Positions 1-6,803 of a DNA stretch of 12,178 nucleotides are shown piece by piece. The DNA is from Pseudomonadota bacterium. Its GTDB lineage: Bacteria > Pseudomonadota > Alphaproteobacteria > Rhizobiales > Hyphomicrobiaceae. Position 1 is the stretch's first letter; each line of letters opens with the position of its first letter. The position numbers were made by a program, and so were the translations under genes. The stretch is taken from the NCBI GenBank assembly GCA_023430315.1, contig JAEZAW010000319.1:1-12178 (forward strand), given 5' to 3'. The notes under the pieces were generated by a model. The model had not been told where the DNA came from. It saw nothing but the letters and a program-made list of their open reading frames with translations, and did no database searches.

Positions 1-3
1 GGC

Positions 4-21
4 GTGGGGCGAAAGCCCCAC
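4..21 (-). terminator. Hairpin downstream of the first dehydratase
   Basis: A perfect 7-bp stem (GTGGGGC/GCCCCAC) closes a 4-base loop, which is GAAA on the plus strand and TTTC on the minus strand. It lies 15 bases past the stop codon of the minus-strand dehydratase, where a terminator is expected. A smaller stem, TCGC-GAA-GCGA at 22-32, sits between it and the stop. No T-tract follows, so it may be a 3'-end stabiliser or a Rho-assisted terminator rather than a classical intrinsic one. Confidence 0.45.
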
Positions 22-36
22 TCGCGAAGCGACCTG

Positions 37-1806
37 CTACGCGTCCGGCGCGAGGAAGTCGAAGTCGCAGCCTTCCGGAGCCTGCAGCACACGCTCGCGG
101 AAAAGGCGATCGTAGCCGCGTGGCGCGGTCGGCTTCTTCTCCTGCTCCCAGGCCTTGCGGCGTTTGGCGAGCTCCGCCGCATCGACGAGCAGATCGATCG
201 TGCGGTTCTTCACCGAGAGCTTGATCTTGTCGCCCGTGCGCACGAGCGCGAGCGGTCCGCCGGCCGCTGCTTCGGGCGCGACGTGCAGCACGATGGTGCC
301 GTAGGCCGTGCCGGACATACGCGCGTCCGAGATGCGCACCATGTCCTTGACGCCTGCGGCGAGTAGCTTCTTCGGGATCGGCAGGAAACCCGCCTCGGGC
401 ATGCCGGCCGGAGAACTCGGCCCGGCATTTTGCAGGATGAGGAAATCGTCCGCCGTGACGTCAAGGTCCGGCGCGTCGATGCGCGCGGAGAGATCGGCAA
501 GCGAGGAGAACACCACGGCGCGGCCGGTGCGCTCGAACAACTCCGGCGTTGCGGCCGAGCGCTTGATGATCGCACCCTTGGGCGCGAGCGACCCGAAGAG
601 CGCGACGAGGCCGCCCTGCGGCTCGATAGGCTCCTTGATCGGCTTAATCACGCGACGATCCACCCAGATACCTTCCTCGGCTGCGAGCCGCTCGCCTAGC
701 GTCTCACCGGTGATCGTGACGCAGTCGAGGTGGAGGCGATCCTTCAGCTCGCGCAACACGGCACCGATGCCGCCGGCTGCGAAGAAATCCTCCATGTAGT
801 GTTCGTTCCCGACGGGTTTTACCGCGGCGAGCACGGGCGTGGTGTCGGACAGCTCGTTGAAGCGCGCGAGATCGAGCTTGGCACCGACGCGGCCGGCGAT
901 CGCCGCGAGATGCACGACGCCGTTGGTCGAACCGCCGAGCGCCAGCAGCACGCGAGCGGCATTCTCGATCGACTTCTGCGTGATGATCTTGCTGGGCGTG
1001 AGATCGCCGCGGGCAAGCGCCACAGCACGCACACCTGTCGCCTCGGCCGCGCGAATGCGGTCGGCGTGCACGGCAGGAATTGCCGAGGTGCCAGGGAGCG
1101 TCATGCCGAGCGCTTCGGCGATCGCGGCCATGGTCGACGCCGTGCCCATGACGGCGCAGGTGCCGGCCGTCGTGACGAGGCGCCCTTCGGCTTCCTCGAT
1201 CTCGGTCTTGCCCATGCGGCCGGCACGATATTCCATCCAGAACTTGCGGCAGTCCGTACAGGCACCGACACGGTGCTCGCGCCAGCGTCCTGTCATCTGC
1301 GGCCCGCCGATGAGCTGGATGGCTGGCTTGTTCGCGCTCGCCGCGCCCATGAGCTGCGCCGGCACGGTCTTGTCGCAGCCGCCCATGAGCACAACCGCAT
1401 CCATGGGCTGCGCGCGGATCATCTCCTCGGTGTCCATGGCCATGAGATTGCGGAACTTCATGGAGTTCGGCGTCAGCGTCGATTCATGCAGCGAGATGGT
1501 CGGGAACTCGAGCGCGAGCCCGCCGGCCGTGGCAACGCCGCGCTTCACTGCATCGACCAACTCGGGAAAGTGGCGATGGCAGGGATTGAAGCGGCTGTAC
1601 GTGTTGGCGATGCCGACGACCGGGCGCGACAGCTCATCGAGCGAGAAGCCCTGTGAGCGCGCGAAGGCGCGGCGCATGTAGATCGAGAAATCGGCATCGC
1701 CATAGTTGGCGAGCCCCTGGAGGAAGCCCTTCTGCGGGACGCCGGACTTCGCGGCGTCCTTGCTCTTGCCGTTCTTCGATCCCGATTTGCCCTTGTCTGC
1801 TGCCAT
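37..1806 (-). CDS. IlvD/Edd-family sugar-acid dehydratase (arabonate-type)
   Basis: This 589-aa cytoplasmic Fe-S enzyme should dehydrate an aldonic acid to a 2-keto-3-deoxy acid. The family cluster cysteines are visible as C76 (NPCHRH), C144 (GGCDKT) and C217 (AGTCAVMG). Their spacings of 68 and 73 match what I recall for Rhizobium L-arabinonate dehydratase, a [2Fe-2S] enzyme. The catalytic-serine motif ARMSGT (S498) and the C-terminal part resemble that enzyme more than biosynthetic IlvD. The first ~25 residues are Lys/Ser-rich and look disordered. An extra CxxC pair (C183, C186) lies between the second and third cluster cysteines and is absent from the paralogue at 9734-11563. The ATG at 1806 is the natural start. 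The gene stands alone, divergent from the gene at 1918. The family is secure; the substrate (arabonate, xylonate, gluconate or other) cannot be read from the sequence. Confidence 0.88.
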   Translation of the reverse strand: MAADKGKSGSKNGKSKDAAKSGVPQKGFLQGLANYGDADFSIYMRRAFARSQGFSLDELSRPVVGIANTYSRFNPCHRHFPELVDAVKRGVATAGGLALEFPTISLHESTLTPNSMKFRNLMAMDTEEMIRAQPMDAVVLMGGCDKTVPAQLMGAASANKPAIQLIGGPQMTGRWREHRVGACTDCRKFWMEYRAGRMGKTEIEEAEGRLVTTAGTCAVMGTASTMAAIAEALGMTLPGTSAIPAVHADRIRAAEATGVRAVALARGDLTPSKIITQKSIENAARVLLALGGSTNGVVHLAAIAGRVGAKLDLARFNELSDTTPVLAAVKPVGNEHYMEDFFAAGGIGAVLRELKDRLHLDCVTITGETLGERLAAEEGIWVDRRVIKPIKEPIEPQGGLVALFGSLAPKGAIIKRSAATPELFERTGRAVVFSSLADLSARIDAPDLDVTADDFLILQNAGPSSPAGMPEAGFLPIPKKLLAAGVKDMVRISDARMSGTAYGTIVLHVAPEAAAGGPLALVRTGDKIKLSVKNRTIDLLVDAAELAKRRKAWEQEKKPTAPRGYDRLFRERVLQAPEGCDFDFLAPDA

Positions 1807-1848
1807 GGTCGCGTTTCCCGTTGTTGGCGGGGCGCCCCCGCGCCCGCG

Positions 1849-1892
1849 TTAAGAGTTTGTTAGGAGTTCGATGGAAAGATTTTGTTAACCAT
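1849..1892 (+). promoter_or_regulatory. Possible CtrA boxes in a divergent intergenic region
   Basis: TTAA-N7-TTAG at 1849-1863 is one base off the CtrA full site TTAA-N7-TTAA. TTAACCAT at 1885-1892 matches the common CtrA half-site form. A GANTC site (GACTC, 1908-1912), the CcrM methylation sequence, lies 5 bases before the ATG at 1918. The region separates the first dehydratase from the cysteine-peptidase-like gene. This is motif reading only, and these motifs are short and AT-rich. Confidence 0.3.
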
Positions 1893-1917
1893 ACCGCTTC
1901 TGTCGCGGACTCCCGCT

Positions 1918-2403
1918 ATGACTAGCGCACACCTCACGGCGAGCCTCAACGAGGTCACGAACGACACGGGCCGCATTGCTTTCTGCGGGCCCTATGTGCT
2001 CGCGGCCATCACCGGGTATCCGATCAGCCGGATGGAAGACGAGATCCGCACCTTCCGCAATATTCCAACCCATCGCAAGCCGGTCGTAAAGGGCACGGAC
2101 AACGAGGAAGTGGCCGCTGCATTGGCGCACTTCGGCTACCGCATGGATCTGACCGAGAGCTACATGCATCTGGAGCGCAAGGAGCGCCCGAGTCTGTGGA
2201 CCTGGATGCAGAAGCCGCGGAGCGCCTGGGCGCACTACATCCTCGCCGTTCACAAGGGTCGTGAAGGACACTGGGTGCTCGTGAAGGGCGTGAAGCTCTG
2301 CGACACCTACTCACAAGGCCGCTGGCAGTTCGTCTGTGACGGCCCGCACAAGGGCGCGCGCATCATGGAGGTGTTCGCCGTGCGGAAGGATCTGGGGGTT
2401 TAG
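1918..2403 (+). CDS. Unknown 161-aa protein, possible cysteine-peptidase-like fold
   Basis: I do not recognise a named family. The protein has FCGPYVLAAITG around C23 near the N-terminus, HYILAVHKGREGHWVLVKG around H118, and KLCDTYSQGRW with D129. A Cys at the start of a helix, followed by a His on one strand and an Asp/Asn on the next, is the order in papain-like and C39-like peptidases. This is inference from pattern, not homology. There is no signal peptide or membrane segment, so it is probably cytoplasmic. A TTG at 1882 would add 12 residues. I chose ATG 1918 because conserved-looking sequence starts just after it, but neither start has a good Shine-Dalgarno. The gene ends 15 bases from the convergent DinB gene. 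Codon use looks like its neighbours, so the ORF is probably real. Confidence 0.7.
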   Translation: MTSAHLTASLNEVTNDTGRIAFCGPYVLAAITGYPISRMEDEIRTFRNIPTHRKPVVKGTDNEEVAAALAHFGYRMDLTESYMHLERKERPSLWTWMQKPRSAWAHYILAVHKGREGHWVLVKGVKLCDTYSQGRWQFVCDGPHKGARIMEVFAVRKDLGV

Positions 2404-2418
2404 AGATAATCTCGCACA

Positions 2419-2946
2419 TCAACCCGTGGCTAGTGCGCGAAGATCCAGCGCCACGCCGCCTCTCTGCATCGCCAGCAGATCCAGCGATGGCGGCTCTTTC
2501 CCGGTGCAGATCGACAGGATGGTGTGCGCCTGTCCGCGATGATGAGTCTGGTGATTGAAGAAGTGCGAGAGGATGTCCGCGCGTGGCTGCTCGAAGGCTT
2601 TCCCGGATGTCGTCGCGTACTTCAGAATACCTGTCAGCGCAGCTTCGTCGAGCGAAGCAACAAATCGGACAATGCGGTCGTCCTCGTCGGCGCGCGCGAG
2701 CGCGAGATCCTTTCGATCCTCATGGATGATGGCATTCAGCTTATCTGGATGCTCGCCCTCACCGGTCAGGCGTTTCATCCAGATCCGATCGGCGACGAGG
2801 AGATGATTGAGCGTGCCATGAAGGCTCTTGAAAAAGGCGCCGACATCGCGTCGGTAGTCGCTCTCGGGAAGCGCCATGGCAGCTTCATAGAGACGCGCGT
2901 TGGCCCAGCGATTGTAAGCCGCAAGCTGTTCGAAGCGAGACTTCAT
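2419..2946 (-). CDS. DinB-family metal-dependent protein
   Basis: This 175-aa protein is predicted to be a cytoplasmic four-helix bundle of the DinB/YfiT superfamily. The N-terminal FEQLAAYNRWANARLYEA is the typical opening helix. The metal-binding histidine triad is visible as H48 in GTLNHLLVAD and H132/H136 in FNHQTHHRGQAH. Known members are thiol-dependent transferases or stress-induced proteins; the substrate here cannot be told. The length is normal for the family. ATG 2946 has a strong Shine-Dalgarno (GGGAGG, 5 bases upstream). It lies 59 bases downstream of the YceI gene on the same strand, so the two are probably cotranscribed. It is not the DinB of DNA polymerase IV; the shared name comes from a Bacillus gene. 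Confidence 0.88.
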   Translation of the reverse strand: MKSRFEQLAAYNRWANARLYEAAMALPESDYRRDVGAFFKSLHGTLNHLLVADRIWMKRLTGEGEHPDKLNAIIHEDRKDLALARADEDDRIVRFVASLDEAALTGILKYATTSGKAFEQPRADILSHFFNHQTHHRGQAHTILSICTGKEPPSLDLLAMQRGGVALDLRALATG

Positions 2947-3005
2947 GGATGCCTCCCGCTGATCCGTGCCACGCGCCGAATTCTATCACGCGCGGAGCGC
3001 CAGAC

Positions 3006-3635
3006 CTACTCACCTCGCAACAGCTCCGTCTCGATGCTGAGGCGGATTTCGTCGGATACGAACGGTACGGCGAGCGAGAGATCCCAGTCCGAGCGGCGCA
3101 GCACCGCCGTCGCCGAGAAACCCGAGACTTGAACGTCGCGATAGTTGGGATTGACCTTGGCGAGTGGATGCTCGCCTGAAAAATTCCACACGACATTCAG
3201 CGCTACCGGACGCGTTATGCCTTTGATCGTCAAATCCCCCATGACCTGGCCGGTCTTGTCGCTCAACTGGCGAATCGCAGTCGACTTGAACATGATCAGA
3301 GGAAACTGCGCGGCATTGAAGTACTCCGGCGACTTCAGGAGAAAGTCGAAGTCGCGGATGCCCGTCGTGATGTTCGCAGACTTCATCGTGACATCGATGG
3401 CGCTGGCCTCGGGATTGGCAGGATCGAAGTTCACGCGGCCCTCGGCGGCCGTGAGGCGCGCGGACTGGCGTGAAAGACCGAGGTGCGACCAGGAGAAGTT
3501 GATCGCCGTATAGTCCTTGTCCAGGCGATAGGTGGCCATCTGCGCGGCGAGCTTGCCGCTCGTGCCTGCGTAGATCACAAGTGCCGCCACCAGAAGCTGG
3601 CCGATGCGCGCCGGAAGTCGCAGCCCTCCACTCAC
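3006..3635 (-). CDS. YceI-family secreted lipid-binding-like protein
   Basis: A 209-aa precursor. Residues 1-32 form a signal peptide: a basic start, the hydrophobic stretch IGQLLVAALVIYAG, and likely cleavage near KLAA. The mature part has family hallmarks: YRLDKDYTAINFSWSHLGLS at its start, FDFLLKSPEYFNAAQFPLIMFKS in the middle, and GDLTIKGITRPVALNV after that. YceI proteins are periplasmic beta-barrel lipocalin-like folds that bind isoprenoid-type lipids such as ubiquinone precursors. I set the start at GTG 3635 because AAGGAG sits 8 bases before it and the signal peptide begins directly there. The reading frame stays open to 3800, but that extension is Arg-rich and would bury the signal peptide. 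It is likely cotranscribed with the DinB gene 59 bases downstream. Confidence 0.9.
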   Translation of the reverse strand: MSGGLRLPARIGQLLVAALVIYAGTSGKLAAQMATYRLDKDYTAINFSWSHLGLSRQSARLTAAEGRVNFDPANPEASAIDVTMKSANITTGIRDFDFLLKSPEYFNAAQFPLIMFKSTAIRQLSDKTGQVMGDLTIKGITRPVALNVVWNFSGEHPLAKVNPNYRDVQVSGFSATAVLRRSDWDLSLAVPFVSDEIRLSIETELLRGE

Positions 3636-3643
3636 TCGCGGAT

Positions 3644-3649
3644 CTCCTT
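3644..3649 (-). promoter_or_regulatory. Shine-Dalgarno that fixes the yceI GTG start
   Basis: On the minus strand AAGGAG precedes the GTG at 3635 by 8 bases, near-ideal spacing. It settles the start against the 55-residue upstream in-frame extension. Confidence 0.75.
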
Positions 3650-3781
3650 TTTCAGTGTGCCTGCCACGCAAGACACGAGAGCGCCGCGCTCGGCGAGACG
3701 CAAGCTGCCAATGGCCGCAGGCAGGCCGAAGTTCACGAACAGGATTTCGCGAGGAAAGTATGGCGGCGCTGCGGAACGCCC

Positions 3782-4315
3782 TCACAAACTCCGACACCAT
3801 CGGAGAATCTGGCGGCTCAGGCGCCGCACATCGGTCAGGGCGCGATGCAGCCGGCCAACGGGCACGGACTGCTTCGAGGCGAGCGGCGCTGCAGTTCGCG
3901 GTCGCTGTGGATCGAAAGCGCCATTGGCTTTTCGACTCTCGCGCAGAAGGCGTGCGAAGTCGGCTACAGGGCTCATCAGCCTGATGCCGATCCGATTGCC
4001 GACACCCCAGCGTACGCGTGCCTGGATGCGCCCACCGCTCGGCAGGCGCAGCGCCACGATCTCGCGACGCTTCAACCGGCGTGGAATGGTGAGAGTGCCG
4101 CCATAGAGCGTGATCGATGACAGGACAGCATCGTCGGCGCCGCTCATCGACAGAACTTGGACATGGAGCCGGATGCGGCGCGGACGGCGGGTGAGCTTGA
4201 GGCGCCGGGCGTTCACATTACCGAAGCGCACTCTCGCACCGAACCGGCGAAGGGCCACACCCGGAAGGCCGACATCCGGACTGATAAACAGCGCGGGCAA
4301 TTCGACGACCGGCAT
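3782..4315 (-). CDS. PilZ-domain-like protein with degenerate c-di-GMP motif
   Basis: A 177-aa, strongly basic, cytoplasmic protein. Residues about 40-120 follow a PilZ pattern: RRPRR at 43-47 supplies RxxxR. Next come VLSSITLYGG (64-73) at the (D/N)xSxxG position, then LRLPSGGRIQARVRW and GNRIGIRLMSP, the typical closing strands. The second motif reads S-I-T-L-Y-G, so the acidic/amide residue and the Ser are both replaced (S67, T69) and c-di-GMP binding may be weak or lost. The Arg-rich tail after residue 125 has no recognisable domain. ATG 4315 is preferred over an in-frame GTG at 4339 because a likely -10 box lies at 4342-4347, putting 4339 at or before the transcript start; no clear Shine-Dalgarno supports either. 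The YceI gene follows after 146 bases on the same strand. The diguanylate cyclase PleD encoded at 4944-6314 is an obvious potential source of ligand. Confidence 0.65.
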   Translation of the reverse strand: MPVVELPALFISPDVGLPGVALRRFGARVRFGNVNARRLKLTRRPRRIRLHVQVLSMSGADDAVLSSITLYGGTLTIPRRLKRREIVALRLPSGGRIQARVRWGVGNRIGIRLMSPVADFARLLRESRKANGAFDPQRPRTAAPLASKQSVPVGRLHRALTDVRRLSRQILRWCRSL

Positions 4316-4334
4316 TAGGCACTCATCTATAGGA

Positions 4335-4366
4335 TGCACACATCATATGTGCACAATCAATGATTG
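4335..4366 (-). promoter_or_regulatory. Likely promoter/operator with two dyads upstream of the PilZ gene
   Basis: Two inverted repeats adjoin. TGCACA-N7-TGTGCA spans 4335-4353, and CAATCA-A-TGATTG spans 4354-4366. On the minus strand TATGAT (4342-4347), one base from the TATAAT consensus, sits in the spacer of the first dyad. It would start transcription about 20 bases before ATG 4315. No good -35 box is seen, which would suit an activator- or repressor-controlled promoter. The rest of 4367-4534 holds nothing I can name. Confidence 0.4.
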
Positions 4367-4534
4367 TAGTCTGCCCGTCTTAACACCGTCTGAACGCGGG
4401 ATATCAAAGGCTGTCGGCGTTCCTCGCTGCCGGATACTTAGGCAAAGCGCCGGGACTTAAGGCTCGCCACGCGCGCGGGCGCATGGTTCCGTCAATCAAG
4501 GCAGAATTGGAATCGCGGACGCCGGACGCGGCAC

Positions 4535-4879
4535 ATGGGCGACCGATACGACAGAGGTTGGGGCAAGGGACCACGTCCCCCTTTCGTGGCTGGGCTACGC
4601 AAGCCGCCGCCCGAGATCATCAATTGGGGTCTGCCGCCCACTCTGGCCGTTATCGGACATAATGGCGGGCCGCCGCTCGATCCGCCCGTCAACGACATCT
4701 TCGTCGCCTATCGCTGGCGCAAAGCGCATCGCGAGGCGTGGAAGAACCCGCCTTACAGCATCATGATGTTCCGCCTGAAGCGGGCTGAGGCGGCCGGCGT
4801 CAGCTATGAGGAATACACGTCGGAGCTGCTCGACAGCGGCCGCCATCTCCAGGCTGGCGATCGCAAGCCCAAGACTTAG
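4535..4879 (+). CDS. Small unknown protein with GHNGGPPLD motif
   Basis: A 114-aa protein of unknown function with no signal peptide or membrane helix. The N-terminal third is rich in Gly, Arg and Pro and probably disordered. LAVIGHNGGPPLDPP (residues 37-51) follows. A helical, Trp/Arg/Lys-rich part (YRWRKAHREAWKN, then MMFRLKRAEAAGVSYEEYTSELLDSG) ends the protein. From memory, GHN-G-P-L peptides of this kind recur in small alphaproteobacterial proteins, but I know of no established role. ATG 4535 has only a weak upstream purine stretch. Codon use looks coding, and a hairpin follows the stop by 25 bases. It is convergent with pleD. Confidence 0.65.
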   Translation: MGDRYDRGWGKGPRPPFVAGLRKPPPEIINWGLPPTLAVIGHNGGPPLDPPVNDIFVAYRWRKAHREAWKNPPYSIMMFRLKRAEAAGVSYEEYTSELLDSGRHLQAGDRKPKT

Positions 4880-4904
4880 CGTCTGCGTTGGTGGAGCTGC
4901 GTGC

Positions 4905-4921
4905 TCGCGCCTTCGGCGCGA
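4905..4921. terminator. Hairpin between the convergent small gene and pleD
   Basis: A perfect 7-bp stem, TCGCGCC-TTC-GGCGCGA, lies between the stops at 4879 (plus) and 4944 (minus), so it could serve both transcripts. There is no T-tract on either side. The same stem with loop TGC occurs at 12143-12159 after hprK. Confidence 0.45.
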
Positions 4922-4943
4922 TCAAGTCCGCCGCAAGAAGCCG

Positions 4944-6314
4944 TCACGCCGCGTCGGCGACCACACGGTTGCGGCCTTCGCGCTTGGCCGCATAGAGCGC
5001 GCGGTCGGCGCGCTTGAAGAGCGTCTCGGGCGTGTCCTCGCGGTTCTCGAGCGTCGAGATGCCGACGCTCGCGGTCACGCGCAGCTCTTTGTTGCCCGCA
5101 ATCGGGAAAGGATCCCCCGCGATCGTCGCTCTCAGGCGCTCGCCGACTTGGATGGCGCGAGCGAGATCGGTGTCCGGCATGATGATGACGAATTCCTCGC
5201 CACCGAGCCGGCACGCGAGATCGATGCCGCGCGTATTGCGGCGGAAGCGCCGCGCGAATTCGCGCAGCACATGATCGCCGACGTCGTGTCCGTAGGTGTC
5301 GTTGACCGACTTGAAGAAGTCGATGTCGGCGACGAGCAGCGACAGCGCGCGCCCCGCCTGCACGGACTGCGAGACCAGCGTCTTCAGGTGACCTTCCATG
5401 TAGCGCCGGTTGTGCAGACCGGTCAGGCCATCGGTGATGGCCATCTCCACGCTCTCCTCGAGGCGCGCCTTGAGGAGATCGGCGTGACGCTTGCGCTTGA
5501 CCTGCGTCTTGACGCGCGCCATCAGCTCGTGGCGATCGACGGGGCGCACGACGTAGTCATTGACGCCCATATCGAGGCCGCGCAGCAACCGCGCCTCATC
5601 GCTCGGCTCGACGATGATCAGGATCGGCAAGTGCCGCGTACGCTCGAGCGAGCGCACCTGCGAGCAAAGCCGGAGGCCGTCGGAGTTGGACAGGCTGAGA
5701 CTGACGATGAGCACGTCCACCGGCAGCTCGTTGAGCTTCAGCAGCGCCGCTTGCGGATCGCTTTCGAGCGTGACCGTGTGCACCGCGCGCATTGTGTCGA
5801 CGAGACGCTGCGCTGCCCGGCCCTGGTCCTCGACGAGCAGCACGTGACCGCTCTCGCCTGCATTCTCCCAATCCATAGACGGCGCGTCGCCCATACCCAT
5901 CTGGTGGGTGGTGGAGGCGCGCATCAGCATTTCGTCGGAAAGGACTTTGAGGCGGGCGAGGTTCTTCACGCGTGTGACAAGTGCTATGTCGTCGACGGGC
6001 TTTGTCAGGAAGTCGTCGGCGCCAGCCTCGAGCCCGTGCACCTTGTCGGCGGGCTGATCGAGCGCTGTGACCATGATGACGGGGATATGCGCCGTGTTGG
6101 AATTCTGCTTGATGTGCCGGCAGGCCTCGAAGCCGTCCATGCCCGGCATCATCACGTCGAGCAGCACGACGTCGACGCGCTCGCGATCGAGGATGTCGAG
6201 AGCCTCGCGGCCGCTCGAAGCAGTGAGGATCTCGAAATACTCCGCCGTGAGCCGCGCCTCGAGCAGCTTTACGTTGGACATGATGTCGTCGACAACGAGA
6301 ACTCGAGCGGTCAT
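4944..6314 (-). CDS. pleD: PleD response regulator/diguanylate cyclase
   Basis: A 456-aa protein with REC-REC-GGDEF layout, making cyclic di-GMP from two GTP when phosphorylated. REC1 (1-120) has D9/D10, phospho-acceptor D53 (LLDVMMPGMDG), T83 and K105. REC2 (about 155-275) is a pseudo-receiver, with S205 at the acceptor position. The GGDEF domain (about 285-456) carries GGEEF at 371-375 and the inhibitory-site RxxD (R362, D365) five residues upstream, so product inhibition should be intact. Length and arrangement match Caulobacter PleD, which is activated through DivJ/PleC and drives polar differentiation. The start at ATG 6314 is required by the REC1 first strand, though no Shine-Dalgarno is seen. 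It sits 33 bases downstream of divK on the same strand, so an operon is likely and translation may depend on the upstream gene. Confidence 0.96.
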   Translation of the reverse strand: MTARVLVVDDIMSNVKLLEARLTAEYFEILTASSGREALDILDRERVDVVLLDVMMPGMDGFEACRHIKQNSNTAHIPVIMVTALDQPADKVHGLEAGADDFLTKPVDDIALVTRVKNLARLKVLSDEMLMRASTTHQMGMGDAPSMDWENAGESGHVLLVEDQGRAAQRLVDTMRAVHTVTLESDPQAALLKLNELPVDVLIVSLSLSNSDGLRLCSQVRSLERTRHLPILIIVEPSDEARLLRGLDMGVNDYVVRPVDRHELMARVKTQVKRKRHADLLKARLEESVEMAITDGLTGLHNRRYMEGHLKTLVSQSVQAGRALSLLVADIDFFKSVNDTYGHDVGDHVLREFARRFRRNTRGIDLACRLGGEEFVIIMPDTDLARAIQVGERLRATIAGDPFPIAGNKELRVTASVGISTLENREDTPETLFKRADRALYAAKREGRNRVVADAA

Positions 6315-6347
6315 GGGCTATGGTCTGTGGCTGGAATGTGCTGCGGA

Positions 6348-6803
6348 TCAATCTGCTTCGACAAACCGGCGAACGGTGTCGATGAAAAGTCCGATCGAGA
6401 TGGGCTTCGAGAGATAGGCCTCGCACCCGCCCTGGCGGATGCGCTCCTCATCTCCTTTCATGGCGAACGCGGTGACGGCGATCACCGGAATGTCGCAGAG
6501 GTTGTCATCGTCCTTGAGCCACTTCGTCACCTCGAGGCCGGAGACCTCGGGGAGCTGGATGTCCATGAGCACGAGATCGGGCTGATGAGCGCGCGCGAGA
6601 TCGAGCGCATCATGACCGTTGCGGGCCTCGATGGTTGCATAGCCATGAGCTTCGAGCAGATCGCGGAAGAGCTTCATGTTGAGCTCGTTGTCCTCCACGA
6701 TGAGGACAGTTGCCTGCCCGGCACGCGCGCGCGGACGCCGCCCCTCGATCGCAGATTGGCGCTCCTGGTAGCCCATGGACTTGGTCCGCTCGATTGTGGC
6801 CAT
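6348..6803 (-). CDS. divK: DivK single-domain response regulator, N-terminally extended
   Basis: A 151-aa stand-alone receiver. TVLIVEDNELNMKLFRDLLEAHGY is the DivK-type opening; E37/D38 bind metal, D81 (LMDIQLP) is the phospho-acceptor, and T111 and K133 complete the switch. In Caulobacter DivK works with the DivJ/PleC kinases and DivL to control CtrA activity through CckA. Classical DivK is about 125 aa and starts at the first beta strand. Here about 30 residues precede it, ending in a basic GRRPRARAG. The only alternative start, ATG 6776 (codon 10), still leaves about 20 extra residues. ATG 6803 is favoured by GGAAG 6 bases upstream. It is the first gene of the divK-pleD unit and divergent from the DUF3572-type gene. 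Confidence 0.94.
   Translation of the reverse strand: MATIERTKSMGYQERQSAIEGRRPRARAGQATVLIVEDNELNMKLFRDLLEAHGYATIEARNGHDALDLARAHQPDLVLMDIQLPEVSGLEVTKWLKDDDNLCDIPVIAVTAFAMKGDEERIRQGGCEAYLSKPISIGLFIDTVRRFVEAD

Noticed and set aside
730..1656. 308-codon plus-strand frame antisense to the first dehydratase
   Set aside because: The opposite strand encodes a dehydratase with all catalytic motifs. The antisense product has no recognisable feature.
37..1806. Biosynthetic dihydroxy-acid dehydratase (ilvD)
   Set aside because: The ARMSGT context, the C-terminal region and the cysteine spacing fit the sugar-acid branch, and there are no branched-chain amino acid genes nearby.
1871..1888. Five-codon mini-ORF (MERFC) after AGGAG, a possible leader peptide
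   Set aside because: The Shine-Dalgarno spacing is only 4 bases, and there is no following attenuator structure or biosynthetic gene. Such a short frame is expected by chance.
3483..4120. Several overlapping plus-strand frames across the PilZ and YceI region
   Set aside because: Arg/Ser-rich low-complexity products with no motif. The minus strand gives a signal peptide, YceI motifs and a PilZ pattern.
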